DNA of 64,000 nt, from positions 91,761,819 to 91,825,818 of the forward strand of contig CM057471.1 in the NCBI GenBank assembly GCA_030035585.1, in the 5' to 3' direction. A model generated the notes under the pieces. The model searched no databases. It was given only the letters and a program-made list of their open reading frames with translations, and was not told the DNA's origin. Position 1 is the first letter of the stretch; each line of letters starts with the position of its first letter. This document shows, piece by piece, positions 1 through 9,435 of the stretch. Source of the DNA: Dugong dugon (taxonomy: Eukaryota > Chordata > Mammalia > Sirenia > Dugongidae). A program made the position numbers and the translations under genes.

Positions 1-365
1 TGGTGGAGGCAGTTAGCCATACATTCCATATCCTCCTCTTATTCCTGACTCTCCTTTCTCTGTTGTTCCAGAAGAATAGAGACCAATTATCATGACTTGG
101 ATGGCTGCCTGCAAGCTTTTAAGACCCCAAACACTATGCAACAAACTAGGAGGTAGAACAGAAGCACTGAACATATTATTAAGACAATTAACTGGGATGT
201 CCTGTGAAACCATGACTCGTGGGGTTTTTGGTTGTACATAAGCAGTCTCAGCAGCTACTTTTTTTTTTTTTTGTCATTGTTGTAAATATATTGATCACTC
301 AACTTTTGCCAATTCAACTATTTACAGATGTAGAATTCACTGATATCAACAAACTTCACCAGCAC
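1..365 (-). mobile_element. Old L1 3' UTR fragment, cut by window edge
   Basis: Read on the minus strand this is the 3' UTR of an older, afrotherian-type L1. It matches the copies at 43608-44570 (minus) and 54196-55200 (plus) block by block: the 'aagaccccaaacact' and 'ttaactgggatgtc' stretches, the 'gtacataagcagtctcag' stretch, then a T-rich tract and 'gtaaatatattgatcactc'. It continues beyond base 1, so its length is unknown. Orientation comes from comparison with the plus copy, which follows recognisable ORF2 sequence. No coding part is present here. Confidence 0.7.
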
Positions 366-1194
366 ACAATGGATGACATAACATAATGGATAATATAAAC
401 ATAATATGATGTCAAATCAATAAAAGCAAAAATAATCAAAGTAAATGTAAAATAATGACTTTTCCAAGTTCTGTAAACACTGAAATAAATGTGTTCTGTA
501 TATTGCAGATTCACTGGGCAAAGAGAAATTTTTTCTCATCTCCCAACTCAAATATTAAGGACTTGGAGGAGTACATTTTTTAACTCAAAAAAAAGAAAAA
601 AAAAAAGAGAGAGAGATACAGAAAATATAAGGACCTGACATTCAAGGAGGCAATAAGTCAGGATTTTAGTGCATTGCTGGCCTAATGAAAACATCACAGG
701 TGATATAAAAAATATCTTGTGTATAGCCTGAGAGAACAATAAAGCAAAATTGTAATCAATTGCTAAAGCTTAACCAATATAATCATATTACAAAGTTTCT
801 AGAGAGTGTTTTCTTTAATGAAAGTTGTGGGGTCACTAAACTCTGCTGGTTTCTCTGAATTACATCATAGAACCTCTGAGAGATGATGTTTGTCACTTTG
901 ATCATCCTACATGCAATCTCAGTAATGTAAACATCTGTGGATAAATTGACTATTAAAGATGCCAAAAAAATAGTTTTATTTTCACCACCCTTTCCTCACA
1001 TCTTTTAAACTAATGCCAGTTTGGTGGTTCAATGTGTTAGAAAGGGGGTTATGTCATAGTTCTAACTCTTTAATTAGGCTACTCCATTAAGATGAATAAA
1101 AGAAACATGTGATGATCCTTTTCTATAGTTTATAAAGTTAGTCCCTAATCCCAAATAAGATCAGGGATCCAATTTTAATACTCTTAGTTCTTTT
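366..1194. other. Unique A+T-rich DNA, nothing recognised
   Basis: No repeat, exon or RNA gene could be recognised. The only structure is a purine tract at about 586-618 made of A runs followed by a short (GA)n. Short open frames here have no recognisable domain and lie in A+T-rich sequence. Confidence 0.5.
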
Positions 1195-1382
1195 GGAGCC
1201 CTGGTTGCACAGTGGTTAATAGTTCAACTGCTAACCAAAAGGTCAGCAGTTCGAATCCACCAGTGCTCTTTGGAAACCTTATGGGGCAGTTCTACTCTGT
1301 CCTATAGGGTTGCTATGAGTCGGAAACAACTTGATGACAATGGGTGGTTTTTTTTGTTTGATTTTTTTTTTTTTTTTTTTTG
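1195..1382 (+). mobile_element. AfroSINE-type tRNA-derived SINE, short form
   Basis: The tRNA-like head shows an A-box-like 'gcacagtggttaa' and a B-box-like 'ggtcagcagttcgaatcc'. The body 'ctatggggcagttctactct' and the tail 'gctatgagtcggaaacaac' follow, and it ends in a T/G-rich tail. This is the short subfamily: the block found in longer copies between the head and 'ggaaacc' is missing. Such SINEs are transcribed by RNA polymerase III from the head and need a LINE for mobility; the tail resemblance points to RTE. Confidence 0.9.
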
Positions 1383-1892
1383 TTTTATTTCTATTAGTTA
1401 AAATTTGATTTTGATTTAGAAAACATCCCTTCTAGAAAATATACCAGTCATTTTCATCTGTAATCTTTATGTGGTATGATGTTACCAAAAGCAGCATTTT
1501 GGAATAAAGGTAAAGAAAGAAGATTGCAAAATCTAAGTTTCCTTGCTCCAACTATTATAATTCTGAAATAACTCCTTTCCATTCAACTTCCTTGAGATCA
1601 TAGCGCCAATGTTAATCTCTTTATGAAGTCTATGTTCTTATCAAATTTGTTACACAAAGCAAATACAGGTAGCTACTGCATAAGAAACAAAGCTCAAGAT
1701 GTGAAATATTCTAGATCTAACAGGAAGTTAGTTTTTGTTCACTTTTTCTTCCCAATCCATAGCCTGATATTCATCAGATCCAAACATAAGTTGAAGAAAT
1801 GTATAGCCAGGGAAAACTGTATGAAAGAGACCATACTGCTAGTGATGTTTAATTTGTTTCTAAAGATTCTGTGTGGCAAAGATAAGCCAGAA
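1383..1892. other. Unique A+T-rich DNA, nothing recognised
   Basis: No element recognised. A 108-codon open frame begins at 1623, but it runs into an ancient MIR at its 3' end, has no recognisable domain, and is not supported as a gene. Confidence 0.45.
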
Positions 1893-2100
1893 GTTCCACC
1901 AGCTACAAGCTGTGTGACATTAGGGAAGCCACATAATCTTCCAGATTAAAGGTGTTTATTGTAACATTATTTATTTTAGATAAACACTAGAAAATTAAAA
2001 TAATACTAATAATGCTCAAGATGGTTTGAAGATTAAATTAGATAATATATGTGAAGTGTCGGGGATAGAAGAAGCGCTCAGTATACGATGGTAAATGAGT
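1893..2100 (+). mobile_element. MIR (ancient mammalian SINE)
   Basis: The order of blocks fits MIR: 'accagctacaagctgtgtga', 'cattagggaagccacataat', a weak 'taataatgctcaagatggtt', 'gaagattaaattagataata' and 'gaagcgctcagtatacgatg'. Divergence is high, as expected for a repeat older than the placental radiation. It was mobilised by L2 and is long dead. Confidence 0.7.
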
Positions 2101-2454
2101 CTGAATTGACTAGAGGGCAACAGGTGAAAATGTAAACCAATAAATGAGTACATCTAGCCCACCACTTTTTATTGGACGTTAATAATGATAATAATATAAC
2201 CAAGTTAAAACCATTCTCAGAGTTAAACCCACCACCTTAAACATCTTTATAAAAACAAAATGAAAAGACTAAAAGTATACCATGCATTCAGTTAACTAAC
2301 TTATTAAAAGAAGCAAATAGATCGGAGGAAACAGTAATAAAGGGAAAATAGAAGTAGAAACAAGGAACAGAAAAACAAACAGTTTAAACAGAATCAAGGG
2401 GTAGATATTAACGGGGGAAAATATACAAATAAAATTATGAAAAAGTTTGGAGTA
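2101..2454. other. Unique A-rich DNA, nothing recognised
   Basis: Purine-rich sequence around 2300-2450 without a recognisable element, exon or RNA gene. Confidence 0.4.
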
Positions 2455-2660
2455 GCTATAGCCATTGCCTTTTAGTCAATTCCAACTCATAGAGCTCCTA
2501 TAGGACAGAGTGGAACTGCCCCACAGAGTTTCCAAGGATGTAATCTTTCTGGAAGTAGACTGCGACATCTTTTTTCCACAGAGCGACTAGTGAGTTTCAA
2601 CCACCAACCTTTCAGTTAGCAGCCCAGAGCGTAACCTCTGCCTCTCCACTAAGAACTAAG
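2455..2660 (-). mobile_element. AfroSINE-type SINE, medium form
   Basis: Minus-strand copy. On the plus strand the tail complement 'gtcaattccaactcatagag' comes first, then 'ggacagagtggaactgcccc', then an extra block 'ctggaagtagactgcgacat' that short copies lack, and last the tRNA-like head complement. The extra block defines a medium-length subfamily, also seen at 2772-2965, 3270-3475, 41833-42040 and 54761-54961. Confidence 0.85.
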
Positions 2661-2771
2661 AACAAAGCAGATGTATTTTAGTAATACAATAATTATTCAT
2701 TAGTAAATCAGTCAGTGTAATTTGTTGCATGAATACATGTTAAAGGACAAAAATCTGTGTCATCTAAATCC

Positions 2772-2965
2772 AAAGACCAAAAACTGGCTGCCATACAGTT
2801 GATTCTGACTCGTAATGACTTCATAGGACAGAGTAGAACTGCCCCACAGGGTTTCCAAGACTGTAAATCTCCACATCTTTCTCCTGAGGAGCAGCAGGTG
2901 GGTTCGAAATGCCAACTTTTAGGTTAGTAGCTGAGCACTTAACCACTGCATCACCAGGGTTCTTG
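2772..2965 (-). mobile_element. AfroSINE-type SINE, medium form
   Basis: Minus-strand copy with tail complement 'cagttgattctgactcgtaa', body complement 'ggacagagtagaactgcccc', the medium-form block around 'ctgtaaatctccacatcttt', and the head complement ending 'ccactgcatcaccagggttc'. The B-box region ('gtgggttcgaaatgccaac' on the plus strand) is altered. Fewer than 120 bp separate it from the copy at 2455. Confidence 0.85.
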
Positions 2966-3269
2966 TCATCTAAAGAGAGGCCAATTTTTTTTCTATAACA
3001 TTCCCCACTCATAGCTATTAGTAAAAAAAAGAATACTCAGAAAAACAGCAATAAATAAATAAATGGAGGCTTAGTTTGATATAAACCATATCCACAGTAA
3101 ACCTACAGCAAGCATGCTATTTACAGATGACATATTTGAAGGATTTGTCGTTACAGTAATAAACAAAGCATAAACAAGAACTACTTCTTTCACACCTTGT
3201 ATAACGTTGTACTTATGCCAAACATTGCCATAAGATAAAGATGCATGATGTAAAAATTGTAATGAATAA
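2966..3269. other. Unique DNA, nothing recognised
   Basis: Contains a short (AAAT)n tract at about 3046-3063. No element or exon recognised. Confidence 0.4.
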
Positions 3270-3475
3270 CGACAACAAAACCCATTGCCAATGAGTCAAT
3301 TCTGACTCATAGAGACCCTATACAGAGTAGAACTGCCCCATAGAGTTTCCAAGTCTGTAAACCTTTACAGAAGCAGATTGTCACTACACTCTCCCATGGA
3401 GCAGCTGGTGGGCTCAAACCACAGACTTTTCAGTTTGCAGCCAAGCAATTAACCACTGCACCACCAAGACTTCTC
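3270..3475 (-). mobile_element. AfroSINE-type SINE, medium form
   Basis: Minus-strand copy beginning with the tail complement 'acaacaaaacccattgcca' and ending with the head complement 'ccactgcaccaccaagactt'. The medium-form block lies at about 3353-3405. It stops about 20 bp before the target-site duplication of the young L1 at 3513. Confidence 0.85.
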
Positions 3476-3496
3476 AAGGTAATGAACAGAAGGAAC

Positions 3497-3512
3497 AAAA
3501 ATAAAATTATTA
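3497..3512 (+). repeat. Left target-site duplication of L1
   Basis: The 16 bases AAAAATAAAATTATTA recur exactly at 8064-8079. They bracket the whole L1 and show it landed in one target-primed reverse transcription event. Confidence 0.9.
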
Positions 3513-5000
3513 GAGGACTCCGGGCAACATGGCGCTATAGTCAGAAGCACCATGCCATCCCTCCACAGCAAAGATTAGAAAAAGTAAGTCAAACAGAGTC
3601 ACACATCAATCCTGAAACCCTAACCATCAAACGAAGAGATAGAGAACTTAGCCAAGCACTGAATGGAATAAGAAACTGACCGAGAACACAGAGCATAGAG
3701 AGATATATGCAGAGGTCCTCTATCAGCTACCACAGCGCAGATCTGCCATCTTGGACTCCTATCAGAGATCAGCGAACAGAGGGCATGAGAGAGCAGCTTC
3801 ACAGAGCTTCCAGCAGGAGACAGAACAACCGGTAACCAGCGATATAGGCTTTCCCACCTCCTACCCTTCTTTACCCCCACTTAACCTCCTCTGATTCCTG
3901 CAGCCACAGTCTTTTGCCCGGGAAACACCAGCTTCACTCCAGTGTCACTTGGATTCCACCCATCCTCACTGGCCAGCTCCCTGAGTGCCTTTTGTTGGCT
4001 GCTGGTGTTGCTTTTTTCCACTTCTTAAATTTCTTCCTTACCTCTCACCACCTCCCCCTCCTTTCTCTCAAATACCTGGTTCCCTGTGCCATCTTGCTTC
4101 TTCCTGAAAGTCTGCGAAACACCGCTCAATTGTGAAACTACTTCCTGGCCCATGCTGCCACGCTGGTGGGACCCCCCAGGGCTTTTTTGTTTGTTCCTTT
4201 GCTCTGATTTGTTCTGTTTTGATTTGTTTCTTTGTTTTCTTTTTCTTTTCTCAGCTTGGGAGCCCCTTCTAGCCAGGCAGTGCTACGCAGCTTGGAAGCT
4301 ACTCCCTTACTCTGTGCAGACACACAGAGACATCCCTAGGGCCATTTATACTTTCTTGTTTGTTTTGGGGGCTTTTTTGTTTGTTTGTTTCTTTGTTTCT
4401 TTGTTTTGTTTTCTTTTTCTCTTATTCCCTTTTTGTCTTTCTTCATTTCCGGTTTCTCGATTTATTCATTTTTTTCTTTTACCTTTTTTTTTTTCATTTT
4501 TGTTTTCCCCATTTCTCAGTCTCTCATCTATCCACTCCAATAGCAATCTCCCTCAGCACTCTTTTTTGTTTGTGTGTATGTTTTTGGCTCCTGTTCCTCT
4601 CTACTCTCTCTCATCTTTCCTATACCCATCATAGCTCTACACATCACAATCTACCCCCTCCTTCCTGCCTACCTGCACCATATACTGAACTTCACACTCC
4701 AAAGCAGCACAGGAATGGCCTACTGGAACCTGTCCTGCACTGATTCTCGGTCCACACTATCAGCCCTGGTATGTGCCACAAACAACCCATCCCAGCAACT
4801 CCCCTTCAGCTGGACTTGCCCGGCTGTACCATACCAGAGTGACTGACCCTGCCCATTGGAGAAGGAGGTGAAAAGTATTGTGCCCACAGACGAGCAAACA
4901 ACAAAGAATACACAGACTGCCTGTTCAGACATAACCAAATAAAACAAAAAAGCAGGATGAAACAAATCTACAATCAATAAGTGAAGAAAATAACCACTGA
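3513..5000 (+). promoter_or_regulatory. L1 5' UTR (internal promoter region), single unit
   Basis: By family analogy the L1 5' UTR carries an internal RNA polymerase II promoter. This copy is about 1.49 kb and has one copy of the unit that is tandemly duplicated in the minus-strand element at 32991-33554; here the unit lies at roughly 3830-4110. The second half (4180-4620) is rich in T with repeated TTTG and TTTC words. An open frame of 182 codons (4086-4631) crosses that tract; its phenylalanine-rich product looks like a by-product of composition. Confidence 0.65.
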
Positions 5001-6019
5001 ATGTCCCAAAGGCAGCAGACAATATCAAAACATTTACAAAAACAGGACAGGATTGTTCCAGTAGGCATCCAAAATAAAACACCAGCTGTCCTTCCAGTAG
5101 AACAAAAAGCACTAGACCTAACTGACAAGGAATTCAAATCTCCAATATTCAGAATTATCCAAGAGTTGAAGCAAAAATCAGACAAAAACGAGGAAAAAAT
5201 AGACAAATTCATGGAAAATACAGACACAAAAATGGAAGAATTCAAGAAAATAATACAGGAACAAAATGTTAAAATAAATTCACAACTAGAAATCATACAA
5301 AAACAACAATTAGAAATCCAAAACATAAACAACAAGATTTCAGAAATGGACAGTGTCATAGAAGGGCTGAGGAGCAGGTTTGAAATGATGGATGATAGGA
5401 TCAGCGAAATTGAAGACAAACACTTGGACACAACACTTTTTGAGGAAAAATCAGAAAAATGAATGAAAAAAAATGAAGAAACCCTGAGAATTATGTGGGA
5501 TACAATCAAATGCAAAAATCTGGAAGTGATCAGAATTCCAGAACAGGGGGAGAAAACAGAAAACACAGAGAGGATCATTGAAGAACTGATGAAAGAAAAC
5601 TTCCCCAATATCATAAAAGATGAAAAGAGCTGACCATCCAAGAAGCTCAACGAACCCCATATACGATAGACCCCAAAAGAAAATCACCAAGGCATATCAT
5701 AATCACACTCGCTAAAAGCAAAGACAAAGAATCCTGAGAGCAGCTCAAGAAAAGCAAAAAGTCACATACAGAGGAGAAACAATAAAACTAAGCTCAGCTT
5801 ATTCAGCAGAAACCACGCAGGCAAGAAGGCAATGGGATATATATATATATATATATATAAAACCTTGAAAGAAAAAAATTGCCAGCCAAGAATAATATAT
5901 CCTGCAAAACTCTCATTTAAATATGATGGTGAAATTAGGTCATTTCCAGATAAACAGAAATTAAGGGATTATGTAAAAGCCAAACCAAACAATAAGACTT
6001 ATTAAAGGGAGTCCTTTGA
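5001..6019 (+). pseudogene. L1 ORF1 (RNA-binding chaperone), broken
   Basis: ORF1p coats L1 RNA in cytoplasmic particles. Starting at 5001 the first 153 codons are open (MSQRQQTISKHLQKQD...) and hold an acidic, heptad-like coiled coil at about residues 50-140 (IQELKQKSDKNEEKIDKF, then NINNKISEMD). A stop follows at 5460-5462. Further 3' the other frames show the RRM/C-terminal signatures: 'SAETTQARRQWD', 'PRIIYPAKLSFKYDGEI' and 'FPDKQKLRDYV'. The family stop codon is at 6017-6019. Where the full-length copy has a short ATATAT, this one has an (AT)n run at 5838-5859, a local expansion that helps disturb the frame. A host role is not expected. Confidence 0.85.
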
Positions 6020-6480
6020 TCTGAGAACAAACAACATCAAACCACAGGCTGACTATAGGACACAGGATTGTACTAGCCAGATACCAATCTAGGAAATGAA
6101 CTCTTAAGGACTATGCAAAACTAAAAGAATTACAACAGGGAACCAGAGAGGTTAATCTGTAAATGACAACAGCATCAGAACAATAAAAGAGGGAATAAAC
6201 AGTGTAGGTATAGAACCTTCTAATGGAGAGGAAGACAAAGCTATACCAAGTAACAACAGATGGCTCAAATCTAGGAAGATAAGGGTTAATTTCAAGGTAA
6301 CCACAAAGTAAGTTAACAAACCTACTCATCAAAATAAAGAAGAAAAACATAGTCTCAGTAAAAGCAAAACCTATGAAAACAAAAGAAATGGAAAAAAATT
6401 CCACAAACAAAAGGAATTCAGCTCAGCAGAGTAAGAGGAACAAAGAAAACATCAGCACCACAAAAGAAAAGCAGCACAAA

Positions 6481-6786
6481 ATGCAATCCCACTCCTAGGA
6501 ATATACCCTAGAGAAATAAGAGCCGTCACACAAATAGACATATGCACCCATATTCATTGCAGCACAGTTTACAAAAGTAAAAAGATGGAAACAACCTAGA
6601 TGCCCATCAACAGATGAATGGATAAACAAACTATAGTACATACACACAATGGAGTATTATGCAAAGATAAAGAACAATGATGAATCTGTGAAGCATTTCA
6701 TAACATGGATGAAACCGGAGGATATTATGCTGAGTGAAATAAGTCAATCACAAAAGGATAAATATGGTATGAGACCTCTACTCTAA
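6481..6786 (+). pseudogene. Remnant 3' end of L1 ORF2
   Basis: After the ORF2 start ATG (6481-6483) the sequence jumps to codons near the ORF2 C-terminus (PLLGIYPREIRAVTQIDICTHI...). The C-terminal 'HFITWMKPEDIMLSEISQSQKDKYGMRPLL' is followed by a stop at 6784-6786. Endonuclease, reverse transcriptase and most of the cysteine-rich region are missing compared with the minus-strand copy at 26666-30499. Confidence 0.8.
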
Positions 6787-8063
6787 AAACTCATGTAAAA
6801 GTTTACACACAAAAAGAAACTATCTTTGTCGGTTACGAGGGATGGGAGGAGTGGGGGGGGGAACTAAATAGATAAGCAGTAACTTTGGTGAAGTGTAAGA
6901 CAGTATGCATTACTGGGGAAGCCAGCACAACTTGTACAAGGAAAGGTCATGGAAGCTCCATAGACACATCCAAACTCCCTGAAGGACTGAATTGCTGGGA
7001 GGAGGGCTGTGGGGACCATGGTCTTGGGGAACATCTAGTTCAATTGGCATAACACAGTTTATAAAGACAATGTTCTACATTCTACCTTGGTGAGTAGCAT
7101 CTGGGGTCTTAAAAGCCTGTGAGCACCCATCTAAGATACTCCACTGGTCTCACCCCTTCGGGAGCAAGGGAGAATGAAGAGAACAAGACACAAGGAAAAG
7201 ATTAGTCCAAAGGACTAATGGACCACAGCTACCACAGCCTCCACCAGACTGAGTCCTGTACAGCTAGATGGTGTCCAGCTTCCACAACTGACTTCTCTGA
7301 CCGGGTTCACAATAGTTTCCTGGACAGAGCTGGAAAAGGATGTAGAACGAAATTCTAACTCATAAAAAAAAAGACCAGATTTACTGGCCTGACAGACTGG
7401 AGAAACCCCAAGAGTATGGCCTCCAGACACCCTTTTAGCTCAGTGATGAAGTCACTCCCGAAGTTCACCATTCAGCCAGGGATTGGACAGCATCATAAAA
7501 TGGGACTAATGAGGTACAGCAGCCCAGGGACAAGGACTAGAAGGCAGGAGTGGACAGGAAAGCTGGTGATAGGGAACCCAAGGTTGAGAAGGGACAGTGT
7601 TGACATGCATGGGGTTGTTAACCACTGTCGTAGGGCAATATGTGTACTAACTGTTTAATGAGAAACTATTTGTTCTGCAAACCTTCATCTAAGGTACAAA
7701 AAAAGAATTATCTATGTGAGACCAAAGTGACAACAGCAACTCAAAAGTTTTGATGGGAAGCCTAGGGGGCAGTCATTGAAGATAATGGTGATGGAATAAT
7801 TTGGGAAAGGATAGTGAGAATAGCAGCACAACTGGAAGAATGTAATCAATGTCACTGAATTGTACATGTAGAAACTTTTGAAATGGTGTAACTTTGGCTA
7901 CGTATACTTTCACCAAATAAAAGGTCCTCCAAGGTCAAGAAGGGAGTATGTTGACATGTTGTGGGGTTGTTAACCAATGTCATAAAACAATATGTGTACT
8001 GACTGTTCAATGACAAACTATTTGTTCTGTTAACCTTCATCTAAAGTACAATAAAAAATAAAT
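6787..8063 (+). other. L1 3' UTR and tail
   Basis: Non-coding 3' part of the L1, recognisable by comparison with copies at 10640-11640, 13876-14840, 22800-23866 and 48340-49376. A G-rich tract 'gggatgggaggagtgggggg' lies at 6840. The end has 'caataaaaaataaataaa', providing AATAAA-type signals. An A-rich tail joins the right duplication. Confidence 0.8.
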
Positions 8064-8079
8064 AAAAATAAAATTATTA
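8064..8079 (+). repeat. Right target-site duplication of L1
   Basis: Exact repeat of the 16 bases at 3497-3512. Confidence 0.9.
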
Positions 8080-9034
8080 ACAAATGATATGACTGGCTTA
8101 ATATAACTCAAGGAAACCCACAGATAAACCATAAGAATCAAAATAAGAAATTTAGTAAGGTGGTTGTATCCAATATTATCATTGAAATATTGATAACATT
8201 TATTTTCACCAATAAAAACCAACTATGTAATGTAATGAGAAAAAAGAAAAAAAAATTGTATAGTAACAAGAAGTATATAATACCTAGTAAACAATCTAAT
8301 AAGAATTTACAAAATATTTTTAGAGAAAATTTTATTTAAAGCCTAATAGAAGACTTAAATAATGAAAATCTTATGGAAAGACCCAACATTTTATAGATAT
8401 TGTTTAAACTCAAATTAATCTATAAAGGCAAAGTAGTTCTAATCAACTTATGTGATTAGAATATAACAATATGGCTCTAAAAATTCATATGGAAGAGTGC
8501 CAAAGGTTAAATGTATTCATTAGGATGTCTTTGGCTGCAAGTAACAGAAAACCCATCTAAAAATATCTCAAACTATAAAGAGGCTCAAAAATGTAAAACT
8601 CAGTTTCTTTCCATATTACAGTTTTGTTACTCTCAGTGTGCTGTCTTGTCCAGGTAATCTGGCTACTGTTATGCTCAAAAGATGGTTGTCATGTTTCCAG
8701 AAGTCACATGAGAATGAAGCAGCCAGACTCTGTAAAGAGATATAGAATATGCAAGGGTTTCTTTACAAAAGTGAAGAGAAAGTATCCAGGAACGTTTTCA
8801 ATCTCATTGGGAAGATTTCCATCAAATGTTCAATTGCAAACTAATCACTGGCAAGGGGAAATTCAATTGTCACAATTATTTAGAATAATCATAAGTTTAT
8901 GCCCCCTTTAGAACTTGAGAGGGACTCAGCTCCCCAGAAGTACATCGCTGCCCAATATCTGAAAAAGAACTGGAGTTCTATTAGCCAAAAAGAATGGGTG
9001 AGGGAGATGACCATTGGGTAGGCAAATAGTGTCT
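8080..9034. other. A+T-rich DNA with a probable ancient repeat
   Basis: 8080-8510 shows nothing recognisable. From about 8515 to 8905 the text 'ggctgcaagtaacagaaaac', 'caaaagatggttgtcatgtt' and 'aactaatcactggcaagggg' resembles an old mammalian interspersed repeat that I remember by sound but cannot name safely. The frame at 8624-8908 lies within it and is not supported as a gene. Confidence 0.4.
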
Positions 9035-9035
9035 A

Positions 9036-9203
9036 AACCAAAAAAATCAAATGCGTTGCTGTCAAGTCGATTCCAACACATAGCGACCCTAGAGGACAGA
9101 GTAGAACTGCCCCATAGGGTTTCCAAGACGCAACTGGTGAATTTGAACTGCTGACCTTTTGGTTAGCAGCCAAGCTTTAAACCACTGCACCAACAGAGCT
9201 CCA
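9036..9203 (-). mobile_element. AfroSINE-type SINE, short form
   Basis: Minus-strand copy: tail complement 'gtcaagtcgattccaacaca', body complement 'ggacagagtagaactgcccc', short central part, then 'cttttggttagcagccaagc' and 'ccactgcaccaacagagctc'. The B-box region is diverged. Confidence 0.85.
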
Positions 9204-9224
9204 AACAGTGTCTAGCAAACTGGA

Positions 9225-9410
9225 TATTCAGAATGCATATAAACGTCACTAAAAAAATAGAAAGGAGCAAAAATTATAAGCAGGCAATTCACAAAAGAGG
9301 AAATAGAAATGTCAAATAAACAAATGAAAATATGTTCAATATTACTAAGTGATCAGGGAAATTCTTATTACAACTAAGTGACATATCATTTCACATCTGT
9401 TAGATTAAGG
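9225..9410 (+). mobile_element. Ancient L1 ORF2 fragment
   Basis: Fits the ORF2 3' part of old mammalian L1: 'caattcacaaaagaggaaat', 'aaatatgttcaatattacta' and 'gatcagggaaattcttatta' correspond to the usual 'FTEEEIQMANKHMKKCS...IREMQI' stretch. It is more diverged than the L1 that follows at 9436, so it is a separate, older insertion. Confidence 0.55.
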
Positions 9411-9435
9411 TCAGCACACTTTTTCTCAAAGGGCT

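Larger units (their letters stand above)
3513..8063 (+). mobile_element. Young L1 with large internal deletion
   Basis: A plus-strand L1 (4551 bp) bracketed by a perfect 16-bp duplication. Its 5' end 'gaggactccgggcaacatgg' corresponds to the 5' end of the full-length minus copy at 33871. It carries a 5' UTR (3513-5000), an ORF1 region (5001-6019), an inter-ORF spacer (6020-6480), then jumps at about 6483 to the last part of ORF2 (stop at 6784-6786), followed by a 3' UTR with a G-rich tract and an A-rich tail. About 3.5 kb of ORF2 (endonuclease and reverse transcriptase) is absent, so it could not move by itself. The duplication and low divergence indicate a fairly recent insertion. Confidence 0.92.

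Noticed and set aside
1623-1949. 108-codon frame as a host gene
   Set aside because: Its 3' third lies in a MIR and there is no recognisable domain.
4086-4634. 182-codon open frame as a gene
   Set aside because: Lies in the T-rich L1 5' UTR; the product is a phenylalanine/leucine-rich string explained by composition.
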